This document shows, piece by piece, positions 1 through 8,138 of a stretch of DNA of 64,000 nt (positions are counted from its first letter, which is position 1; the number at the start of each line of letters is the position of its first letter). The notes under the pieces were generated by a model. The model was given only the letters and a program-made list of their open reading frames with translations, was not told the origin of the DNA and did no database searches. Origin of the DNA: Tahibacter harae (GTDB lineage Bacteria; Pseudomonadota; Gammaproteobacteria; Xanthomonadales; Rhodanobacteraceae); NCBI RefSeq assembly GCF_024437735.1, contig NZ_JANFQO010000015.1, positions 1 to 64,000 of the forward strand, given 5' to 3'. Both the position numbers and the translations under genes were made by a program.

Positions 1-57
1 GAACTCCGCGCTGAAGCGCTTGCGTTCCGTCTTGCCTTCTGATTTCTTCCTGCTCAT
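1..57 (-). CDS. IS3-family transposase OrfA, N-terminal part (partial)
   Basis: Nineteen codons are visible before the window ends: MSRKKSEGKTERKRFSAEF. A short basic leader followed by K/R-x-F-[ST]-x-E-F is the typical opening of IS3-family OrfA, which carries a helix-turn-helix that binds the element ends. The ATG at 55-57 is the first in frame after the inferred IS end. The rest of orfA and orfB must lie to the left of the window. The family assignment rests on a short stretch only. Confidence 0.5.
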   Translation of the reverse strand, partial: MSRKKSEGKTERKRFSAEF

Positions 58-123
58 CTGTCTCACTCCGGATTGCGATATTGAATCGCTTATCCGGGTG
101 TCCGAAAAGCAGGGGCAGGATCA
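1..123 (-). mobile_element. End of an IS3-type insertion sequence (truncated by window edge)
   Basis: The minus strand from 123 downward begins TGATCCTGCCCC, continues into a TTTTCGGACACCCGG stretch and then reaches a short orfA-like start at 57. A terminal sequence of this kind followed within about 70 bases by a basic orfA start is usual for IS3-family elements. The inner boundary near 123 is inferred from where the TGA-starting end would lie; the other end is outside the window, so the target duplication cannot be checked. It lies just beyond the end of the Rhs fragment and may have cut that gene. Confidence 0.55.
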
Positions 124-172
124 TTATGCTTACCCATACGATCACCAAACTCGTCAAAGTCGAAGCTGTGAA

Positions 173-1385
173 TCAGATTATCGCCCTTCTGTTCGAATTG
201 CTTGAAAGCACTGCCACCATGCCCAGTCTGATCCACAGAGTACCAAGCACCATCTTTAGGATCCCGAAAATACTTCGCATGTCCTCGAAGCGCGTGCGCA
301 GCACGCCGGCCATACCAGTCGCGAGCAGCGGCGCAGCGTGGGGCACGCCGTCGGCGGCTTCGATCAGTTTACCCGCGGCGTTGTAGCGATAGTCCTGCCG
401 CCGCGCATCGAAACCCAGTTCGGCGACCAGCCGGTCGGCCTTGTCCCAGGCAAAGCGGTAGATGGCGCCGTTCTCATTGGTCAGCGCCAGCAGCCGGCCA
501 TGCACGTCGTACTGGTAGTGCAGCGTATGGCCCAGTGCGTTTTCCCGCCGCAGCGGGCGTCCTTCCGCATCGAGCGCATAGCGCGTGACTGCTCCGTTGG
601 CGTCGTGATGGGCGACGAGACGGCCCAGCGCATCGTAGGCCAGGCGCTCGGTCGCACCATCCGGCGTAGTCAGGGCGACGAGACGGTCTTCGCGATTGAT
701 GCGCTGGTACTGGTAGTGTGTAATCTGCTCCAGCGCATCGGTGACGCGCAGCAGATTGCCGCGCTCGTCATAGGTGTAGCGCGTAAGCGAACCGACGCAG
801 TCGCGGTAGGCGATCAGCCGCCCCGCCAGGTCGTAGCTCAGTTCCGCCGTACCGCCACGGGCATCGGTGATGCGCAGCGGCCAGCCCTGTGCACCGATTT
901 CGTAGCGCGTGACGGCGCCGTCGGGCGTCACCGTCTCGATGCGATTGCCACGCGCGTCGTAACGGTGGCGCGTGGTGCGGTCCAGCGGATCGGTGATCCA
1001 GGCGAGCTTGCGTTCAGCGGTATAGCCCAACGTGTAGCGGCTGCCATCCGGCTGGGCTATCGTGATCAGATTGCCGACCGCGTCGTAGTCGTAGCGCGTG
1101 CGGCGGCCAAGCGCGTCGATGGTGGCGGTGCGCTGGCCGTAGGCGTCGAGCACGAAGCGCACGCTTGCGCCCTCGGCATCGGTATAGCCGGTATAGCGCT
1201 GATCGGCGTTGTGGTGGTGACATGGCAAGCTGGCTGCTGGCATCGGCCAGCGTGGCGCGGCAGTTGCCATGGTCGCAATCGAAGGTCTGGACATCGCCGC
1301 CAGCGTGCTGCTCGCGGGTGACATGGTCATCGGTGAACAGTACATTCCGGTCGAATCGGGAAGCCGCACCAGCGGCCTCGCCCAT
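173..1385 (-). pseudogene. Rhs/YD-repeat protein fragment, frameshifted and truncated
   Basis: The translation contains at least ten YD-type repeats (for example DALGRRTRYDYDAVGNL and DERGNLLRVTDALEQ), the shell-forming repeats of Rhs polymorphic toxins. The reading frame is broken near 1215: upstream codons, starting at an ATG at 1385, read RFDRNVLFTDD...DHGNCRATLADASSQ, while the continuing repeats (HNADQRYTGYTDAEG) are in another frame, so one base has been gained or lost. The repeats stop at about 330 and are followed by a 60-residue unrelated tail with a hydrophobic segment (about 173-300). The conserved Rhs core end and a toxin tip are missing. It lies 30 bases downstream of the candidate immunity gene, as displaced Rhs modules often do, and is probably inactive. 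Confidence 0.75.
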
Positions 1386-1420
1386 GGCTGAGAGCGGATG
1401 GTTGCCCCAGGCACATCAAG

Positions 1421-1831
1421 TCAGCCGATTATGCGAATAACGCCCTGCTCATCAAACACTTGGCTATCGACGGCGACATTTTCCTGCCGACCATCGCCAC
1501 TTATACGAAGCATCCTATAAGGATTTGCTGTCTTATCGTCAGAAATCAGCACATCGGTACCGAAGATACGGGCCAAATAAGCAGCGGCATCGACAATTGA
1601 AGCTGTGCGCACTTGCGCGCCGACACTGTCGTTCAAATAAATCGAAAGCTGTTGTCCGTAGTCACCACATGACTGCCTGACAACCAAGCATGTCGCGGGA
1701 AGATCACGTAAGTCCGCGATGTCGTTGATTACCCCAACTTCGTGATACGCGCAGCCGATCATGTCGGCGAGGGCACGATGTATTTCGTCGTCAGCAAGCC
1801 TTCTCTCCGGCATCAAGTCGAACCAGATCAT
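1421..1831 (-). CDS. Candidate immunity protein of the vgrG1 cassette
   Basis: A 136-residue protein that I do not recognise. It starts IWFDLMPERRLADDEIHRAL after the Met, has no signal peptide or membrane segment, and looks like a small soluble alpha/beta protein. I chose the ATG at 1829-1831 because it overlaps the upstream stop codon as ATGA, the same coupling used by every junction in this cassette; an ATG 15 bases earlier is also possible. Its place as the last small gene after a VgrG-adaptor-PAAR-effector series is the usual place of the immunity gene, so the role is inferred from context. A cytoplasmic immunity protein would imply a toxin acting in the cytoplasm. Confidence 0.55.
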   Translation of the reverse strand: MIWFDLMPERRLADDEIHRALADMIGCAYHEVGVINDIADLRDLPATCLVVRQSCGDYGQQLSIYLNDSVGAQVRTASIVDAAAYLARIFGTDVLISDDKTANPYRMLRISGDGRQENVAVDSQVFDEQGVIRIIG

Positions 1832-2913
1832 TGCCCTAATCTCCAAACATCCAACGCATGGGATGCCCCTTCCGGACCCGCAACACGGATTGCGATCTCC
1901 ATAGCCTGCGGAGTATCACCAAATCGGTTAAAAATACCGAGCGCATCGAACTCGCCGCGATCCAGGTTGTGAAATCCCGGGCCGTCATGTGGCACAAGAT
2001 GATCATCAAAACGCTGATAAGTTCTGCCGTTTACTGTGTAAAAATCACCATCTCTGACGCCCTGCCCTTTGTTGATGGCTTCTACATCAGCCCTCATGTC
2101 GATTTCTGGTTCCGCGACGGTGTTCTTTGTCTTTTTGACTCCGCCTTGCCTAATACTCCGAATGCTATGCCGCGAACTCAGCGGCGGACTGTAGTTGTAG
2201 ATTCTCTTGGGGCCAATGTACAGACCGTAGCTCTGTCGATACAAAGTAGCAGGCTCAATCGCCCTCCTGCCCATCGCGGCATGGGCAGTCGCCAAGTCAA
2301 GCACTACCGCCCCCATCTGATTCGCCGCAGCCACCTGTTGCTCGGTGCCGCCGAGCACTCGCGTTACCGCCGCAGGTCCTCCAAAAAGAGGTCCCAGCAG
2401 CGTCATCGACAGAGTGTTGCCGAAGCGTAAATTGCGTTCCTCCAACCACGCAAACTCCGCATCCGACAATGCGGCTTCGAAACGCGGACCGGGTCGGTAA
2501 ATATCATTGAGCAGCGAAAGATCGTGGCGCAGCCGTAACGATTCCTCCGGCGGTAGCGGCACCTTGCCATTCAAGTGTTCATTGAGCCGCTGTTGCTTTT
2601 CATCCAGGATAGATTCGGAAATCTGATCGGGCCATTGCTCGCATTCTTGCCTGAAAAGTCTCGGCCCAAGTTGATCCTTGGGATAACCCCAGGCGTCTTT
2701 TTCGGTCAGCAGCTTTTCCCACAGGCTTTTCGCCTCGTAGGCTTCCCGAACCTTTTCCAGCGGTTCGCTGCAGCGACCGGCACGGCGTCGCAGTAATTTC
2801 GGCGCGGGCGATCGCTGCGTAAACGTTACCAGTCGGCCATAGACTTTGTTACCGAGGAAGCCGTCGAGCGGAGATTGCGCATCTTTCACGCCGGATGAGA
2901 TCCTCTCGGCCAT
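1828..2913 (-). CDS. Candidate T6SS effector, C-terminal toxin-like domain
   Basis: A 361-residue protein without signal peptide. The first 100 residues are charged and probably helical; a small-residue hydrophobic stretch lies near residues 168-210 (TLLGPLFGGPAAV onward) and may be a membrane-active region. The last 90 residues (from about 272) form a compact domain with DGDFYTVNGRTY, GPGFHNLDRGEF and ALGIFNRFGD. I have the impression of similar segments at the tips of polymorphic toxins but cannot name the activity. The ATG at 2911-2913 shares one base with the upstream stop (TGATG); a GTG at 2916 is an alternative. Position directly after the PAAR-like gene and before a small soluble gene supports an effector role. 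Confidence 0.6.
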   Translation of the reverse strand: MAERISSGVKDAQSPLDGFLGNKVYGRLVTFTQRSPAPKLLRRRAGRCSEPLEKVREAYEAKSLWEKLLTEKDAWGYPKDQLGPRLFRQECEQWPDQISESILDEKQQRLNEHLNGKVPLPPEESLRLRHDLSLLNDIYRPGPRFEAALSDAEFAWLEERNLRFGNTLSMTLLGPLFGGPAAVTRVLGGTEQQVAAANQMGAVVLDLATAHAAMGRRAIEPATLYRQSYGLYIGPKRIYNYSPPLSSRHSIRSIRQGGVKKTKNTVAEPEIDMRADVEAINKGQGVRDGDFYTVNGRTYQRFDDHLVPHDGPGFHNLDRGEFDALGIFNRFGDTPQAMEIAIRVAGPEGASHALDVWRLGQ

Positions 2914-3260
2914 CACACCGCTCCATTCATTTCGCAGGTATCGCCGTGACGTGCAGCCTTGCGGCTTTCGACGAAAACACTTTCGGAACCCGAAGTGACC
3001 CTGACATTTCCCTGGGCAAGCGACACGGCCGATTGGACCCCGGCACCAGCGTTGCCGATGATACCCGCAACGATACTATCGATCATCAGCACTTTTTCGC
3101 TGCGTGCCGATACGCTGCGGGCGTAGCTCGCCTTTTCCGGTCGTAGCAGGGCAACGATGTCGTAAGGGACGATCTTGTCGCCGACGCGACAGAAATCCGG
3201 TGTCACGCTGATGACCATGAATGCGTTCTCGGCATCAGCGATATGCGGCTCCATGCTCAT
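2913..3260 (-). CDS. PAAR-like (DUF4150) protein, T6SS spike tip
   Basis: A 115-residue protein. DUF4150/PAAR-like proteins cap the VgrG spike and link a toxin to it. The sequence shows an early VISVTPDFCRVGDKIVPYDI block, a central hydrophobic SIVAGIIGNAGAGVQS region and a late TSGSESVFVESRKAARHGD followed by TCEMN, which fits the PAAR-like signature V-G-K-x-V-P-Y/F, with Cys and His near the ends as possible metal ligands. The start ATG at 3258-3260 overlaps the stop of the DUF2169 gene (ATGA); a longer open frame upstream is out-of-frame shadow of that gene. It is encoded apart from the toxin, so tip and toxin would assemble from two chains. Confidence 0.75.
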   Translation of the reverse strand: MSMEPHIADAENAFMVISVTPDFCRVGDKIVPYDIVALLRPEKASYARSVSARSEKVLMIDSIVAGIIGNAGAGVQSAVSLAQGNVRVTSGSESVFVESRKAARHGDTCEMNGAV

Positions 3261-4411
3261 GAATAGACTCCGCGGAAAGCGGCTTGTGTGCGCCGACCGT
3301 TCGCGATTAGCCGGTCGAAAATCTCGACGTCGACGATATCCCGACTTTGATCGAGCACTAGCCGCCAGGTCAGGTGCACCAGCATCAAATCCAGATCGAC
3401 ATGTAGAGTATCCAGGCGCAATGCTTCGCGGGTGCAATTGCCCGCGCCATCACGGCAGACAGCCTCCATCCAGACCTGCGGTAGCTGCGCACTGATCGCC
3501 GGAACATCGGCAAAGAAGCCCGCCAGTTGGATACCTTCGTCGCCAACCAAACCCCCAGGCACGATCTGGTCTGTCGGTGCATAGTGGAAATAACGCTCAT
3601 CGAAGTCGGTAGGATAGTCGGGAATTTCCTCCCGCTGGAATTGTGCCAGCCAGCTTGCGCCGTACGTACCGGCGAAACGATGGCGCGGTGCCCAGTGCCG
3701 CGCAATTGGGCCGAGACCCGCAACACGGTGGAGCCGATTGGCGGAGCGGATCGGTGCATCAATGTACTCAATTTGGGGCCCTGGTACAGCACGCTCGTCC
3801 CTGTAGCGCGAGCAGCCACTATCGTGCAAACCGGAAAAACCGAACCATCCCGTCCCGCTGGGATTTTCCTCGAAAATTTGCATCTGCGCGTTGGGCGAGC
3901 CGTGTTTCTTAAACCGCCACCCACCATAGGCCAACTCGTAGCGTAGCGATACGTCCGTGGTCACAGCAGGTGAGGACAATGACCAGCCCAGCAGTCCACG
4001 CGTCCACTGACGCGGGCCGGTGAATCTCAGCATTTTTTGGATCAGCATCTGCTCGTCGCGAGTTACGCGCAGTAGCGCAGGCCAGTCGCGGCAAGGCCGT
4101 TCGTCCAGCGCTCGCACCGTGCCGGTGACGTAGACATCGCTACCCGGCTTGATCAGCAAGATATCAGTGGCGCACCGCAAACTGGATACTGCGGCATTGC
4201 TTTCATCCCAGACGCGGTCGGCGATGACAGGACCCCGATGCGCGGCAGCAGGCTGTAACCGCCCATTCCCTAGTACGAAACTGGCACAGACGATAACTAC
4301 ATCATGGAAGCGCCTCCCCTTCCCCATCTTGTCGAACTGCAGATGCGGAAACGGAGTGGCATTACGCAGTTGCCGAAGACGTGGCGCGGGGATCGCTGTC
4401 ATTTGTGTCAC
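3257..4411 (-). CDS. DUF2169-family T6SS effector chaperone/adaptor
   Basis: A 384-residue protein that fits the DUF2169 family, whose members lie between vgrG and PAAR-like genes and help load effectors on the spike. Family-like features are the N-terminal TPFPHLQFDKMGKGRRFHDVVIVCASF strand pair, the SDVYVTGT block near residue 90, RYELAYGG near 160 and a central GLGPIARHWAPR block. No signal peptide is present, consistent with a cytoplasmic loading role. The gene overlaps the vgrG stop at its 5' end and the PAAR-like start at its 3' end by ATGA, so it should be translated from the same message as both. Confidence 0.8.
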   Translation of the reverse strand: MTQMTAIPAPRLRQLRNATPFPHLQFDKMGKGRRFHDVVIVCASFVLGNGRLQPAAAHRGPVIADRVWDESNAAVSSLRCATDILLIKPGSDVYVTGTVRALDERPCRDWPALLRVTRDEQMLIQKMLRFTGPRQWTRGLLGWSLSSPAVTTDVSLRYELAYGGWRFKKHGSPNAQMQIFEENPSGTGWFGFSGLHDSGCSRYRDERAVPGPQIEYIDAPIRSANRLHRVAGLGPIARHWAPRHRFAGTYGASWLAQFQREEIPDYPTDFDERYFHYAPTDQIVPGGLVGDEGIQLAGFFADVPAISAQLPQVWMEAVCRDGAGNCTREALRLDTLHVDLDLMLVHLTWRLVLDQSRDIVDVEIFDRLIANGRRTQAAFRGVYS

Positions 4412-6951
4412 CGGCCGTCACTGCGAACAGGGCCAGCAGCACCGCCGCTCGTCGACGTGCGGACGCTATTGGCAGCGGCATCAATCGTGCCTGCCGCTGT
4501 GGACATGGCCTTGAGTTTCCGCGCTGCCTTTCCGCTGCCAGCCATCGATGCCAGTTGTCCAGCCAACTCTAATAGCTGCTTTACCTTGCCCAGAATGCTG
4601 CCGGCTTTGTCCAACAAAATGCCGAGTTTGCTTGCAGGACTGTCTATCGGCTCGATCGTCGGTGGCGTAGGCACTGAGTCCGGCTGAATTGCTGCACTGC
4701 CATTCACCGGATTAAGCCAAATGTGTTCGCCATTTATGGTGACGTCATCGCCTTGCGCCGTGATGTTGATGCTCTTGCCGGTGATAGCTATGGAACCATC
4801 CGCCTTGAGTTGCAGAATGCTTCGACCGACACGAAGCGAAATTGTCTCCTCGTCCAGCTCAATATGGCTGCCGCTCCTGCCTCCAACAGCCAAGGAGTAC
4901 TTCTTGCCGACGTTGGTGCTCTGAGCCTTGCCTACCGTCGTGGTGTCGTTCATTCCAACAACGCTGTTGCGCAACATTCCCACATTGAATGAATAAACCA
5001 TCCCGATATTGACCATTTTGACGATGCCGACATTCTGCATGGACGCCATGCCAATCGTTTCCGTCTTGAACTTGCCGACCTTGATCGACCAGCTCTTGCC
5101 GATCTTGTCGCTCTCGTTCTTGCCGACTTTCTTGGTGCGGCTGCTGCCGATGGTCAGTGATTCGTTCTTGCCGACGCGGCGCGTGCGGTTGTCGCCGACG
5201 CTGTGGGTCTGGTTGTTGCCGATGCTGACGGTCTCGTTATTGCCGACGTCCTCGCGGCGGTTGTCGCCGATGCTGATTTTCTCGTTATGGTCGACGCGCT
5301 CGCTGCGGTCGTTGTGCACCGTGATGGTTTCGTTGTGGTCGACGGTTTCCGTGCGGTCGTGCTTCACATGCACGGTTTCATCGTGGTCGATGGTCTTGGT
5401 GCGGTCGTGGCCGACCCAGTGGGTCTCGTCGTTCTCGACTTCGATGTCCTGGTTCTTCTCGGCGTGCAGCCAGACCTGTTCCTCGCCCTTCTTGTCCTCG
5501 AAGCGCAGCGCATTGGCGTTCTGCCAGGTCGCGCCCATGGAGCTGCGGGTGAGGAAGCCCGACTGCGTCGCATTGGCCGGCAGGCCCCAGGGATGCGGGT
5601 TGTTCGTGTTGTAGACGCGGCCGACGATGATGGGCTGGTCCGGATCGCCGTTCAGGTGATCGACCAGCACTTCCTGCCCGATGCGCGGGATATGCACGCC
5701 GCCGAAGCCCGTGCCGGCCCAAGGATGCGATACGCGGATCCAGCAGGACGAATTCTCATCCTTCTTGCCGTAACGGTCCCAGTGGAACTGCACCTTCACC
5801 TGACCGTGTTCGTTGGTGTAGATCTCCTGGCCGGCGGGGCCGGTGACCACCGCGGATTCCGGGCCCATGGTGTGCGGCTTGGGCGTGCGCCGTTCCGGCC
5901 GGTACGGCTGGTCGGTCGGATGCACTTCCGCCGCAATCGTCAGGCGGTGCTCGCCGCTGTCCTCGGTCGCCTCGTAGTCGTTGTCGCTGAAATCGTATTC
6001 GGCGCCGACGACCAGGTATTCCTTGTTGTAATCGCCAACGACATGCTTCTCCAGCGTGAACAGCCGCCCCGGCGCGACGCCGCGTGCGCGGCCCTGGGAG
6101 AAGCTGCGCAGATGGCTGGATTGCAGTTCCTCCAGGCGCACGCGGGCGTACGGGTCGCCTTCGCCGAGCGTCGGGTAGCTGCCGGGGTAATCAAAAATGT
6201 CGTAGCTCGCGTGCGGATGGCCGGCGGGCTGCGCGCGCTGGGTCGTGAGATCCGCACTCGGCATCACGAAGTTGTAGTCGCGCGCGGCGTACTTGCCGCT
6301 CTGCACATTGCCGCCGGCGGCCCAGCCGTTGAAATGATCCTTGTCGGGGACCGACACATCCTGCGGATAGAACGGAATCGTGGCATAGCCCGGATACGGC
6401 GTGGCCAGGCCGATGTCGTCCGTCATCACCAGCGTATGCTCGCCGGCCGAATGCTCGAACCAGTACCAGATGCCTTCGTGTTCCAGCAGGCGCTGCACGA
6501 AATTCGCATCGGTCTCGCGGTACTGCACGCAGTAGTTCCACTTGCGGTAGCTGCGCGACAGCAGCCACTTGGTCTGGAACGGGTACATCGCCAGCACCTG
6601 CTTGACGATGTCGGGTGTCGTCATCTGCTGGAAGATGCGGTAGTCGCTGCGCCGCGTCGCGTACCACAGCCAGGGTTTGAGCTGCGCCACGTACAGATGC
6701 CGCCGCCCGGCTCTGCCGGCCGAGCGGAAATGCACGCACTGGCCGTTGAGATAGCGCCGCGCGCCGCCTTCCAACTCGAAATCCACCGTGATCGGCTGGC
6801 CCAGCAGCGCGGGCGCCGCCAGGCCCTTTTCCTCGCTCGTCAGCGTGAGCTGGAAATCGAACAGCTGCGACAGCGATTCCCGTCCCTGCAGGCTGTCGAA
6901 ACGCAGCACTTCGGGGCCCAGGGGCGTGGTGACGTTCAGGGTGCGGTTCAT
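4408..6951 (-). CDS. vgrG: VgrG type VI secretion spike protein (copy 1)
   Basis: An 847-residue VgrG. Residues 1-480 form the gp27/gp5-like head (RFDSLQGRESLSQLFDFQL at the N-terminus; VQFHWDRYGKKDENSSCW, VSHPWAGTGFG and GVHIPRIGQEVLVD mark the OB-fold region). From about 515 the chain changes to about 22 octapeptide repeats (HDRTETVD, HNETITVH, NNETVSIG, VGKNESLT and similar) and ends in a DUF2345-like segment (LQLKADGSIAITG) plus a 90-residue helical, Ala-rich tail. The repeats should form the beta-prism shaft that carries the PAAR tip. The start is preceded by TCGAATGGACTCGCC, very like the leader of the second copy at 39154. This copy heads an ATGA-coupled cassette. Confidence 0.93.
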   Translation of the reverse strand: MNRTLNVTTPLGPEVLRFDSLQGRESLSQLFDFQLTLTSEEKGLAAPALLGQPITVDFELEGGARRYLNGQCVHFRSAGRAGRRHLYVAQLKPWLWYATRRSDYRIFQQMTTPDIVKQVLAMYPFQTKWLLSRSYRKWNYCVQYRETDANFVQRLLEHEGIWYWFEHSAGEHTLVMTDDIGLATPYPGYATIPFYPQDVSVPDKDHFNGWAAGGNVQSGKYAARDYNFVMPSADLTTQRAQPAGHPHASYDIFDYPGSYPTLGEGDPYARVRLEELQSSHLRSFSQGRARGVAPGRLFTLEKHVVGDYNKEYLVVGAEYDFSDNDYEATEDSGEHRLTIAAEVHPTDQPYRPERRTPKPHTMGPESAVVTGPAGQEIYTNEHGQVKVQFHWDRYGKKDENSSCWIRVSHPWAGTGFGGVHIPRIGQEVLVDHLNGDPDQPIIVGRVYNTNNPHPWGLPANATQSGFLTRSSMGATWQNANALRFEDKKGEEQVWLHAEKNQDIEVENDETHWVGHDRTKTIDHDETVHVKHDRTETVDHNETITVHNDRSERVDHNEKISIGDNRREDVGNNETVSIGNNQTHSVGDNRTRRVGKNESLTIGSSRTKKVGKNESDKIGKSWSIKVGKFKTETIGMASMQNVGIVKMVNIGMVYSFNVGMLRNSVVGMNDTTTVGKAQSTNVGKKYSLAVGGRSGSHIELDEETISLRVGRSILQLKADGSIAITGKSINITAQGDDVTINGEHIWLNPVNGSAAIQPDSVPTPPTIEPIDSPASKLGILLDKAGSILGKVKQLLELAGQLASMAGSGKAARKLKAMSTAAGTIDAAANSVRTSTSGGAAGPVRSDGR

Positions 6952-7586
6952 GGCGAGTCCATTCGACGGATACGAACAGGAGCACCTTGCACTTCCCGCA
7001 AGGCGTGTTGACAGACAGAGAAAACCCCGGAGGCAAGCTTAGCAGAAACATTTTGTGACAATCTTCCGCACCGAAACATGACTTCCGGGACGCTAAAAAG
7101 ATCATCAGTCCATCGTAGCTCCCGCGAACCCAATTCCCGGTCTGCTCATGGACACTGTCACTCCAGGCCGGATGCTCTCAGCCCGCGCTAAATCCCCGTC
7201 TGGGCATGGCTAGGCGAGTCTCTGGCCCCAGGCCCGAACGCCATCGACCGCCGCCGGGCGCAGGCTCCCGGCAACGGAATGGCACCGGGCCGCACTCACC
7301 TGACCCTAGGACCGGAACTGCTGCGTTCAAACGCCTGTCCCGAACGTCAGCACTTACCGCCATGTCCAGCGCTGCGCCCCAGGTCTCCGCTTATCGCCCT
7401 GCGCCTATGGCGACCAGGTACCGTCCTGAACGAGAATCGAGCTGGACGCCTGGGCGCCCATCTGCGATGAATGGCGCCGCTCTGGCCGACCCGACTTCCT
7501 CCGGAATTACCGCACCGCTCCTGCATAGCCTTTCCCATGCCGAATCGCCCCTTACAGATCAAGCACCTAGTGAAGGGTCTTCCCGC
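6952..7586. other. Divergent intergenic region between vgrG1 and the ECF sigma gene
   Basis: About 635 bases with no gene I can support. The open frame that enters it from the right (from 7206) is an in-frame N-terminal extension of the sigma gene with no family similarity. It must hold the promoters of the vgrG cassette (leftward) and of the sigma/anti-sigma pair (rightward), but I see no convincing -35/-10 pair, hairpin or repeat. Confidence 0.5.
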
Positions 7587-8138
7587 ATGAGGGAGGAGTG
7601 TACGGACGAAGAACTGATGCTCGCCTACGGCCGCGGCGACGCGCACGCATTTGAAGCCCTGTACACGCGCCACCGCGGCACCCTGTACCGCTTCCTGCTG
7701 CGTCACTGCCGCGAGCGCGCCAGCGCCGACGAGTTGTTCCAGGAAACCTGGAGCCGCGTCATCGTCGCCCGCGAGCGCTACCGGCCCGAGGCCAAATTCA
7801 CCACCTGGCTGCTGCAGATCGCGCACAACCTTGCGATCGATCTGGTGCGCCGCCATAGACCCCAGGCGGGGGCGGAGGAAACCGAGCTGGTCTTCCGCCA
7901 GCTCGACGCGCCGGAGGCCGAGCGCCCGGAACGGGTACTCAGCGAATTCGAGCAGCGCCGCCGCCTGCAACTGGCGCTGGAGGACCTGCCCGACGAGCAG
8001 CGCACGGCCTTCGTGCTGCGCATGGAAAATGGGCTGGGACTGGAAGAAATCGCCGAAGTGACCGGAGCAGGACAGGAAACGGTGAAATCGCGGCTGCGCT
8101 ATGCATTCGCGAAGATCCGCGCAAGGTTTGCCGAATGA
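7587..8138 (+). CDS. ECF-type RNA polymerase sigma factor
   Basis: A 183-residue sigma-70 family factor of the extracytoplasmic type, directing RNA polymerase to a small regulon. Region 2 spans about residues 10-80 (DEELMLAYGRGDAHAFEALY, ADELFQETW, TWLLQIAHNLAIDLVRR) and region 4 about 120-180 (LALEDLPDEQRTAFVLRMENGLGLEEIAEVTGAGQETVKSRL, the helix-turn-helix). The start at 7587 gives the usual ECF length and follows GAAGGG by about ten bases; the open frame extends 127 codons further upstream without family similarity. It overlaps the next gene by ATGA. No extra C-terminal domain is seen. Confidence 0.9.
   Translation: MREECTDEELMLAYGRGDAHAFEALYTRHRGTLYRFLLRHCRERASADELFQETWSRVIVARERYRPEAKFTTWLLQIAHNLAIDLVRRHRPQAGAEETELVFRQLDAPEAERPERVLSEFEQRRRLQLALEDLPDEQRTAFVLRMENGLGLEEIAEVTGAGQETVKSRLRYAFAKIRARFAE

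Noticed and set aside
4800-5450. Tandem-repeat DNA considered as a CRISPR array
   Set aside because: The 24-base periodicity encodes the octapeptide shaft of VgrG, units diverge at third positions, and there are no unique spacers.
5203-7011. Long open frame (602 codons) on the plus strand across vgrG1
   Set aside because: It is antisense to vgrG, rich in Val/Ala/Arg, and has no family similarity; it arises from the codon use of a GC-rich repeat-bearing gene.
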